A stretch of 59,691 bases of DNA from contig JADMIJ010000014.1 in NCBI GenBank assembly GCA_015478655.1, forward strand, positions 1 through 59,691. Reading direction: 5' to 3'. The position numbers and the translations under genes are program-made. Positions 53,804 to 59,691 of the stretch are shown one piece after another. How positions within the stretch are numbered: the first letter of the stretch is position 1; the number at the start of each line of letters is the position of its first letter. Source of the DNA: Acidimicrobiales bacterium (lineage in GTDB: Bacteria; Actinomycetota; Acidimicrobiia; Acidimicrobiales; RAAP-2). Under the pieces are notes generated by a model, which was not told where the DNA came from, ran no database searches, and saw only the letters and a program-made list of their open reading frames with translations.

Positions 53804-55053
53804 TGGAGCTCCTGCGCCTGGCCACCGCCGGATCGGTCGATGACGGCAAGAGCACCCTCATTGGTCGGCTGCTCTTCGATTCGAAGGCCATCTTCGAGGA
53901 CCAGCTCGAATCGGTCGAGCGGTTCAGCCGACAGCGCGGTGACGACTACACCGACCTGGCTCTGCTCACCGACGGCCTGCGGGCCGAGCGCGAACAGGGG
54001 ATCACCATCGACGTCGCGTACCGGTACTTCGCCACGCCGGCCCGCAAATTCATCATCGCCGACACCCCCGGCCACATCCAGTACACCCGCAACATGGTGA
54101 CTGGGAATTCGACAGCCGACCTGACCCTCGTCCTCGTCGACGCTCGAAAGGGCATTGTCGAACAGACCCGCCGGCATGCCTTTCTGGCTTCGCTCCTCCG
54201 GGTGCCCCACCTCCTGCTGTGTGTCAACAAGATGGATCTCGTGGACTACGACCGCGACGTATTCGAATCCATCCGTGAGGAGTTCGCGGCTTTTGCCAGC
54301 CGACTCGATGTCGCCGATCTCAGCTTCGTTCCAGTGTCCGCCCTTCAAGGCGACAATGTGGTGCAGCGGTCTGCCAACATGCCCTGGTATGAGGGGGCGT
54401 CGCTGCTCCACCATCTCGAACAGGTGTACATCTCCTCGGACCGGAATCTGATCGACCCGCGCCTGCCGGTGCAATGGGTGGTGCGGCCCCAGACCAACGG
54501 TCAGCCCGACTACCGAGGTTATGCCGGCCGGGTGGCCGGAGGAGTGTTCAAGGCTGGCGACGAGGTGATGGTCCTCCCCTCTGGCCTCACCACCAGGGTG
54601 GCCGGAATCGACTCGTTCGGTGGGCCGATCGACGAGGCCTTCCCGCCGATGTCGGTGACCGTTCGACTGACCGACGATGTCGACGTTTCACGAGGCGATC
54701 TGATCTGTCGACCCTTGAACCAGCCGACCGTCGGCCAGGACCTCGACGCCATGGTGGCTTGGATGACCGAGCGACCGCTGCACCCCGGGGACTTCCTGGC
54801 CCTCAAGCACACCACCCGCTGGGTTCGGGCCGTGATACGGGACGTCCACTACCGCCTCGACGTCAACACATTGCACCGAGACGAGTCTGCGTCGTCGCTC
54901 GGTCTCAATGATGTCGGACGGGTGAGCCTCCGCGTGACCCAGCCGCTCTTCTATGACAGCTACCGGCGCAACCGCCAGACCGGCTCATTCATCTTGGCAG
55001 CCGAGGACACCAACGTGACCGTCGGTGCCGGCATGTTGCACGGACCCGACTGA
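53803..55053 (+). CDS. cysN: Sulfate adenylyltransferase subunit 1 (GTPase)
   Basis: The 416-residue regulatory GTPase subunit of ATP sulfurylase, whose GTP hydrolysis drives APS synthesis. It has G1 GSVDDGKST (10-18), switch region EREQGITIDVAYRYF, G3 DTPGH (87-91), G4 NKMD and the two EF-Tu-like beta-barrel domains to the C-terminus. Unlike the CysNC fusion of mycobacteria, it ends without an APS-kinase domain; the kinase is encoded by the next gene. It overlaps cysD by one base (TGATG), as expected for a heterodimer made in equal amounts. Confidence 0.97.
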   Translation: MELLRLATAGSVDDGKSTLIGRLLFDSKAIFEDQLESVERFSRQRGDDYTDLALLTDGLRAEREQGITIDVAYRYFATPARKFIIADTPGHIQYTRNMVTGNSTADLTLVLVDARKGIVEQTRRHAFLASLLRVPHLLLCVNKMDLVDYDRDVFESIREEFAAFASRLDVADLSFVPVSALQGDNVVQRSANMPWYEGASLLHHLEQVYISSDRNLIDPRLPVQWVVRPQTNGQPDYRGYAGRVAGGVFKAGDEVMVLPSGLTTRVAGIDSFGGPIDEAFPPMSVTVRLTDDVDVSRGDLICRPLNQPTVGQDLDAMVAWMTERPLHPGDFLALKHTTRWVRAVIRDVHYRLDVNTLHRDESASSLGLNDVGRVSLRVTQPLFYDSYRRNRQTGSFILAAEDTNVTVGAGMLHGPD

Positions 55054-55069
55054 GGCTGAGGTGGGGGAC

Positions 55070-55681
55070 ATGGCTTCCATCAATGTCACGTGGCACCCCG
55101 GACAGGTCACCCGCGATGAGCGGACGAAGGCGCTCGGGGCACGAGGGGCGACGGTATGGCTCACCGGTCTCTCCGGGTCGGGAAAATCGACGGTGGCCGC
55201 GGGCGTCGAGCAACACCTGGTGAAGCAGGGCCGGAGCGCCTATCGGCTCGATGGGGACAATCTGCGGACCGGGCTCAACGGCGATCTGGGGTTCAGTCGC
55301 GCCGCGCGTGAGGAGAATGCCCGACGGGCAGCCGAGGTGGCCTGTCTGTTCGCCGATGCCGGCGTCGTGGCCGTGGTGGCCTTGATCAGCCCGTATGCCG
55401 AGTCTCGTCTCCAGGCCCGTCTCGCTCACGAGCGGGCCGGGCTGGTGTTCGTGGAGGTCTACATGGCCGCCCAGGTCGATGTCTGTTCCCGCCGCGATCC
55501 AAAAGGGCTGTATGCCAAGGCGTCATCGGGCGAAATCGGTTCCTTCACCGGTGTCGACGACCCGTACGAGGTGCCGGACGCCCCCGATCTGGTCATCGAA
55601 CCCGGCACGGGCCTCGCCGATGCCGTTGAGGCGGTTGTGGCGGAACTGAACCGGGCTGAGGTCGCTCCCGGGCCGAACTAG
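55070..55681 (+). CDS. cysC: Adenylylsulfate (APS) kinase
   Basis: A 203-residue kinase that phosphorylates APS to PAPS, the sulfate donor of all sulfotransferases. Walker A GLSGSGKST is at 33-41, the APS-binding loop RLDGDNLRTGLNGDLGFS and ENARRAAEVACLFADAG are intact, ALISPYAESR follows, and KGLYAKASSGEIGSFTGVDDPYE is the lid region. The ATG at 55070 has GGTGGGGG upstream; it follows cysN by 16 bases. With cysD and cysN it forms a complete PAPS-producing set; no PAPS reductase or sulfite reductase is in the window, which favours sulfation rather than assimilation as the use. Confidence 0.96.
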   Translation: MASINVTWHPGQVTRDERTKALGARGATVWLTGLSGSGKSTVAAGVEQHLVKQGRSAYRLDGDNLRTGLNGDLGFSRAAREENARRAAEVACLFADAGVVAVVALISPYAESRLQARLAHERAGLVFVEVYMAAQVDVCSRRDPKGLYAKASSGEIGSFTGVDDPYEVPDAPDLVIEPGTGLADAVEAVVAELNRAEVAPGPN

Positions 55682-55812
55682 CCCGTCCCGGGCCTCATCG
55701 TCGGCCGACGGTCTCGACGGCAGTGACCACGCAGAGTTGTCAACCTGCTCCGCAACGAGGCAAATACAACGCTCGACGGCGCGCTGAGACCATACTGGTA
55801 CTTGTGCAATCT

Positions 55813-55824
55813 CCCCAATTTTGG
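55813..55824. promoter_or_regulatory. CCCCAATTTTGG element, second copy
   Basis: A 12-base match to the element at 22457 (with CCAA/TTGG symmetry), 104 bases before the ATG of the LPFTG-protein gene. Confidence 0.33.
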
Positions 55825-55871
55825 TCATGCGGCAGTTCCATGGAATCCGAGAGACTGGAATTGGCTTGCAA

Positions 55872-55899
55872 ACCCCGCGAAGGGGTATCACAACGTGTG
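55872..55899 (+). promoter_or_regulatory. Two small hairpins in the leader of the LPFTG-protein gene
   Basis: ACCCC-GCGAA-GGGGT (55872-55886) followed by CACA-ACG-TGTG (55889-55899), about 30-57 bases before the start codon. They may structure the leader; GCAAACC just before resembles part of the c-di-GMP-I riboswitch core, but the rest of that motif is not visible. Confidence 0.3.
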
Positions 55900-55928
55900 C
55901 GTGAGGTGAGCGCCGACAAGGGAGATCC

Positions 55929-56669
55929 ATGAGGGAGGAGCGGGGAAGCACGACCCGGTGGCTGATGGTTGCCGCTATCGGTGTGGTCGCCCTGTGGGCT
56001 GCGGTGGCCAGCTCGGGCACCGCGTCGGCGTCAGCTCGTGGATCGTCTGCAGTCATCAAATTCTGGCCTAGCTACAACGTGGTCACCCTTCAGATACCGG
56101 CACCTGCTTGCGGAAAAAACCGCCCGGCCAATTGTGTGTGGAGGCTGACGGTCAATGAGCCAGATGTCCCAGCCCAGACCCTCGTGGGCATGGTACAGGG
56201 GACCTCGGGGATATTGACGGTGGCCTATCCCACAAACTTCTGTGGCGTGATCCAGGCGGATGCAACGGTCGGGCCTGCTCCATGGGCCTTCTTTGTGGGT
56301 CATAGGGCCACGATCCAAACAGCCCGGTCGTGCGACCCCGTTACCACGCCGACCGGCGCAGCACCCACCACGACAACGACGACCAGACCGCCGGCGAGCG
56401 CCCCCGCGGTTCAACTGCCCTTTACGGGCTCGTCATCGACCTCTACGACCAATGCCGTACTGGTTAGCACGACGACGCGGCTTCCCTTTACCGGCGTCGA
56501 TGTCAAACCTCTGGCGATCGTGGGGACCTTCCTGACTCTGTTGGGACTCAACATCCTCACCACCGTCGAACAACGACGCCGGGCACTCGGACGTGTGGGG
56601 TATGCGGTGAGATCCAATCCGATGGGTGTGCGCGCGTCCCGGGTCTCACGGTGGTTTTTGGGAGAATGA
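55929..56669 (+). CDS. Secreted, probably sortase-anchored surface protein with two LPFTG motifs
   Basis: A 246-residue protein. An N-terminal signal or anchor (hydrophobic 11-28) precedes a beta-rich domain of about 95 residues containing four Cys (61, 69, 105, 135), perhaps two disulfides. A Thr/Pro linker (138-160) leads to LPFTG at 163-167, a Ser/Thr spacer and a second LPFTG at 185-189, then a hydrophobic helix (192-212) and RRR. This matches a sorting signal, except that about 28 residues follow the positive cluster, longer than usual, and the motif is doubled. The ATG has GGGAGA upstream. No function is known. Not adjacent to a sortase in this window. Confidence 0.8.
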   Translation: MREERGSTTRWLMVAAIGVVALWAAVASSGTASASARGSSAVIKFWPSYNVVTLQIPAPACGKNRPANCVWRLTVNEPDVPAQTLVGMVQGTSGILTVAYPTNFCGVIQADATVGPAPWAFFVGHRATIQTARSCDPVTTPTGAAPTTTTTTRPPASAPAVQLPFTGSSSTSTTNAVLVSTTTRLPFTGVDVKPLAIVGTFLTLLGLNILTTVEQRRRALGRVGYAVRSNPMGVRASRVSRWFLGE

Positions 56670-56826
56670 TGTCCTTCGGGCGGACCCGCGCCACCTGACA
56701 CTCAAGGCGTGAAGATGCATGTGTGCTGTCGGTCGGCGGCCACTATCAATCGCCTCGCACCCGCCCATGCGCTGACGGGTGAGACGGCAACCTCGGCGTC
56801 GCTCGAATCAAGTTGCGAGCGTTGTC

Positions 56827-57153
56827 CTAACCCTCAGCGGATCCAGGCTCGGAGGGAGGATTCGACAAGAGCTGATTGACGGAACCTTCTCCCGTACCCG
56901 CTCCCGTACCCGAAGCCGTTGAGCTTGGCTGTTCAGTACGGAGATTACGGTAGGTTAGGTAGCCAGCAATCACGAATGCCACGAAGGCGACGAGTGCCGC
57001 ACCGGCGCCCCGCTTGCGGTAGTGACCCCTCCCACGCTTCTGGCCGGGGATGTAGCTCGGCAGTGCGTGGATCGCAACTGTGAAGTATTCGATGGCGACG
57101 AACGCCGCCAGGCCGCCGATAATGACCAGGACAATCACCCATATCCATTTCAT
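56827..57153 (-). CDS. Small membrane protein of unknown function
   Basis: A 108-residue protein with two hydrophobic helices (about 3-22 and 52-69) separated by a basic loop (PGQKRGRGHYRKRG), and a Ser/Gly-rich, acidic C-terminal tail without hydrophobic character. I do not recognise the family. The ATG at 57153 is supported by TAGTGT 8 bases upstream on the minus strand, so the message may be leaderless. It is convergent with the LPFTG-protein gene and divergent from the oxidase gene. It may be an envelope protein, but nothing more can be said. Confidence 0.65.
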   Translation of the reverse strand: MKWIWVIVLVIIGGLAAFVAIEYFTVAIHALPSYIPGQKRGRGHYRKRGAGAALVAFVAFVIAGYLTYRNLRTEQPSSTASGTGAGTGEGSVNQLLSNPPSEPGSAEG

Positions 57154-57550
57154 AGGACGAGACACTAGCGAACTATTGGCTACCCGGCCGGAAGTTCCCT
57201 TGACCGTCCTGTTCGCCGAGAACAGTACTGATTTTCGGCCCGGTCGCACCTGCCTCGTCCCGTTTCGACGTCGGCGTAGAGCAATACCCGCAGTTCGTAT
57301 ACCATCTCTTGGTGCCATCGATGATCCACGGATGCCCGGACATCCATGGTGACTGGCGGAGCCACCACGCTGCCGGCGGCAACCGGTCGTTCGAAGAACC
57401 ACCTGAATGGGAACGGGTTGTCAGGCCAGGTACGGATCAAGCCCGGCTGGATGTCCGGGGTTCTTACCTCGGCGACAGACGGTCGTTGAAATGGATCGCT
57501 CGGCGCTCCATTCTCGTACGGCCCCCTTTTGCCGTCTGACGGTGTGTGCC
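57154..57550. other. Intergenic region between divergent genes
   Basis: About 400 bases between the small membrane protein and the oxidase. Open frames here (for example a minus-strand one with FPFRWFFERPVAAGS near 57420-57380) have no recognisable features and no supported start. The only clear signal is the minus-strand hexamer before 57153. Confidence 0.4.
57162..57167 (-). promoter_or_regulatory. -10-like hexamer TAGTGT, leaderless-type promoter
   Basis: On the minus strand TAGTGT ends 8 bases before the ATG at 57153. Confidence 0.42.
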
Positions 57551-58780
57551 GTGGGACGCGACAGCTCGCCAGATGTCCACGACGTTGTAGTCGTGGGCGC
57601 CGGCATCCTCGGCTTGGCGACGGCGCGTGCCCTCCTTCGCCGCCATCCGTCACTACGATTGCTTGTGGTCGACAAGGAACCGCTGGTCGCTTCCCACCAG
57701 ACTGGCCACAACAGCGGCGTCCTTCATGCGGGTCTCTACTACACGCCGGGCTCGCTGAAAGCCCGGCTCTGTCGTTCCGGCAAGTCGATGCTCGAGGAGT
57801 ATGCAGAACAGCGCGGAATCCCCGTCCAACGGTGCGGCAAGTTGGTCATCGCCACCGGCAGCACAGAGCTTCCGGCCCTCGACGAACTCCATCGAAGAGG
57901 TGAGGCCAACGGCGTACCCGATCTGCAGATGCTGGGGCCTGCCGGATTGCGCGACGTCGAGCCCCACGCCACCGGGATACGAGCTCTGTGGTCGCCCTCG
58001 ACCGCCATCGTCGATTATCGGACGGTGGCTGCTGCCATGGTTGACGACATCCGGGCCGCCGGAGGACAGATCCGGCTGAGCACCGAGATCACCGCCGTCA
58101 CGAAGTCATCGGGTCAACTACTCCTGGAGAGCGCATCCGAGACGCTGGCAGCGCGCAACATGGTGGCATGCGCCGGGCTGCAGGCAGACCGGGTCTCGCA
58201 GATGACCGGCTCCCCTTCGCTCGAGACAATGGTCCCGTTTCGCGGGAGCTACTACCTTCTCTCCCCATCCACCCGGAGTTTGGTCCGCGGCCTGATCTAC
58301 CCCGTACCCGATCCGCAGTTTCCTTTCCTGGGGATTCACCTCACGCGGCGCATCGACGGCGAGGTTCTGGCGGGTCCCAACGCGGTGCTGGCGTACCGCC
58401 GGGAGGGCTATCGCCGACGCGACGTGCGGCTGGAGGAATTGCGATCGGTCCTCGCTGACCCGGGATTTCGGCTGCTCGCGCGGCGACATTGGAGGACGGG
58501 CCTTGCCGAGACGTGGCGCGACTGGGACAAGTCGGCGTTCACCCGTGCGGTGCGCCGCTTCGTGCCCGAACTCAGGAGCCGCGACCTTCGGCACGGGCCC
58601 GCAGGCGTCCGAGCGCAGGCGGTCGACCCCGACGGCTCGCTGGTGGACGATTTCCGCCTGGGCTCGGAGGAGCGGATCCTGCACGTTCGAAACGCGCCCT
58701 CGCCGGCGGCGACTGCCAGTATGGCCATCGCCGAGCACCTGGTGAGCAAGGCTGAGCTCCAGTTTGCCGATCTCCCGTAG
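57551..58780 (+). CDS. lhgO: L-2-hydroxyglutarate oxidase
   Basis: A 409-residue FAD enzyme that oxidises L-2-hydroxyglutarate to 2-oxoglutarate, a metabolite-repair or lysine-catabolism step. The dinucleotide motif VVVGAGILGLATAR is at about 13-26. The family signature ASHQTGHNSGVLHAGLYYTPGSLKARLC is very well conserved, here spread over residues 48-75, and the late tract FLGIHLTRRIDGEVLAGPNAVLA holds the active-site region. The C-terminal GPAGVRAQAVDPDGSLVDDF matches the FAD/substrate-binding end. The GTG at 57551 is my choice; a GTG at 57542 or the ATG at 57488 could be used. It is not obviously connected to the glycan locus. Confidence 0.92.
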   Translation: MGRDSSPDVHDVVVVGAGILGLATARALLRRHPSLRLLVVDKEPLVASHQTGHNSGVLHAGLYYTPGSLKARLCRSGKSMLEEYAEQRGIPVQRCGKLVIATGSTELPALDELHRRGEANGVPDLQMLGPAGLRDVEPHATGIRALWSPSTAIVDYRTVAAAMVDDIRAAGGQIRLSTEITAVTKSSGQLLLESASETLAARNMVACAGLQADRVSQMTGSPSLETMVPFRGSYYLLSPSTRSLVRGLIYPVPDPQFPFLGIHLTRRIDGEVLAGPNAVLAYRREGYRRRDVRLEELRSVLADPGFRLLARRHWRTGLAETWRDWDKSAFTRAVRRFVPELRSRDLRHGPAGVRAQAVDPDGSLVDDFRLGSEERILHVRNAPSPAATASMAIAEHLVSKAELQFADLP

Positions 58781-58810
58781 TCAAGGCCCCGCGAGGCCGT
58801 AGCTGAAGCC

Positions 58811-59691
58811 CTAACTCGCCACGGTGATGGTGACACCGTCGCTATGGGTGCTGAGACCCTCGCCGCCGTAGGCGACGCCCAGGAGCGTGTACGTACCGTC
58901 AGCGACCGTCGCGGTGTTCTACGCCGCTAGCCACCGGTAGTGGGTGGGCCTGGTGGTGGCGATCAGCGCACCGTTGAGTGTCCCGCCCGTGAGATGACAC
59001 TCGCCTTGGTTACTCCAACACTGTCCCATGCGGCCGCGTCAAGGTACTGACTTCCGGCCAAGGAAACACCGTTCGCCGGGACGAGCCACTCGTTGCCGGT
59101 CGGGTGAGGGTGATGACGACGCCCTCCGTGGAACCGTTGGCCGCTCCTTCCCCACAGCCAGACAGGCGGAGGCTGTCGAACAGGCGATCCCGCCCAGCGG
59201 AGGTACTTGGCGCTGGTTGGGCATTGCCAGGCTTCCCACTGGCCAAAGACACGTCCGTGCCCTTCAGAGTTCCTCCACTGCCGACTGCCAGGCACGAATC
59301 TGGCGTGCGACAAGCCACCCCATGGAGCGTCGAAGTACTGGGTACAGCTTGGACATCACTTGGTTTCCCGTCGGCAGTGGCCACCACGAGGCCCTCAGGC
59401 TCGAGCGGAGCGACGAAGGCGTCACCCACGGCGACACAGTCCGGCGGAGGGCGGGCATGGCACACCGAGCAATCCTCCGCCGTTCGTGACCCAGACCACT
59501 TGTTTCGTGGCCCGCGGTCCCGTTGGTGATGACCACGATCACGCCTGCATCCGAGTGGGTGCCAGTGGTGTCTTGGCCCAAGCCGTCGAGCACGCCACAA
59601 GCCGGAGGTCGATGCCGAGATTGGTGGACGGGATTCCTTAGGCCTCACGCCACGACTGATTGAGCACTGACGGTGTAGTTCCAGTCGCCGT
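58811..59691 (-). pseudogene. Decayed gene for a secreted repeat/Ig-like-domain protein (5' end outside the window)
   Basis: Minus-strand translation gives a protein-like reading only when frames are switched. From upstream to downstream it contains repeat units with the CxAVG signature (DCVAVGDA, SCLAVGSGG, ACLAVGKE), linked by GVVITLT-like and PSTSTLHGVAC tracts, as in secreted actinobacterial beta-propeller-like proteins. A terminal Ig-like domain follows: NGVSLAGSQYLDAAAWDSVGVTK, then CHLTGGTLNGALIATT, then NTATVADGTYTLLGVAYGG, ending DGVTITVAS and a stop. At least one base is missing after VGVTK (about 58998), other frame changes separate the repeats, and a TAG at 58919-58921 sits where Trp (TGG) would be expected. 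It is clearly non-functional unless the assembly is wrong. Confidence 0.8.

Noticed and set aside
57180..57653. 157-codon minus-strand frame upstream of the small membrane protein
   Set aside because: It overlaps the start of the oxidase gene, has no convincing start or motif, and its start region is Arg/Gly-rich. A short remnant cannot be excluded.
58785..58798. GGCC-CCGCGA-GGCC hairpin after the oxidase gene
   Set aside because: Only four base pairs and no T-tract, too weak to call a terminator.

Overview
The window is GC-rich, densely coded DNA with many GTG starts, 4-bp ATGA/GTGA overlaps between genes, a PASTA-domain Ser/Thr kinase, GatCAB and an LPFTG-bearing surface protein. This points to an actinobacterium. 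The repeat style of the decayed gene at the right edge and the overall gene content fit the class Acidimicrobiia best, but that placement is inference.

Left third (about 1-15.1 kb): mostly housekeeping and unrelated genes. These are a PASTA kinase, a small CxxC protein and a D12-class DNA adenine methylase in one tight run, then an SDR dehydrogenase, a 14-TM MFS exporter, a SAM methyltransferase, an SCP2-fold protein, an alpha/beta hydrolase, gatC-gatA-gatB (tRNA-dependent amidation), a membrane-anchored GH43-like glycosidase, a CDF metal exporter and a DUF218 protein.

Centre and right (about 15.2-55.7 kb): a roughly 40-kb cell-surface glycan locus. It opens with an FkbM methyltransferase and an unusual LuxR-type regulator carrying a degenerate GGDEF-like N-terminus. 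Sugar-nucleotide genes follow: a WbpP/TviC-like epimerase, a WbpO/TviB-like dehydrogenase and a membrane-bound CapD/WbpM-like 4,6-dehydratase. After these come a Wzz/BY-kinase-like protein that has lost its P-loop, a candidate Wzy-like polymerase, and many glycosyltransferases (GT4, GT2 and WbsX types). An ABC exporter follows, whose ATPase has a Wzt-like C-terminal domain. There are also an AsnB-type amidotransferase, a NodB deacetylase, several methyltransferases, a DegT aminotransferase, a WecA-like initiating phosphoglycosyltransferase and a GNAT acetyltransferase. Five sulfotransferase-like genes are scattered through the locus, and it ends with cysD-cysN-cysC, which make PAPS, the sulfate donor. 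No sulfate-reduction genes are present in the window. Together these suggest a sulfated, amidated and methylated amino-sugar-containing surface polysaccharide exported by an ABC transporter, a system not commonly described in actinobacteria.

Right end (55.9-59.7 kb): a secreted protein with two LPFTG motifs, a small two-TM protein, an L-2-hydroxyglutarate oxidase, and a clear pseudogene of a secreted repeat/Ig-like protein broken by frameshifts and a nonsense codon.

Across the window, nine genes have a TANNNT -10-like hexamer only 6-8 bases before the start codon. This suggests frequent leaderless transcription and helped choose several starts. No rRNA, tRNA, CRISPR array or intact insertion sequence was found.
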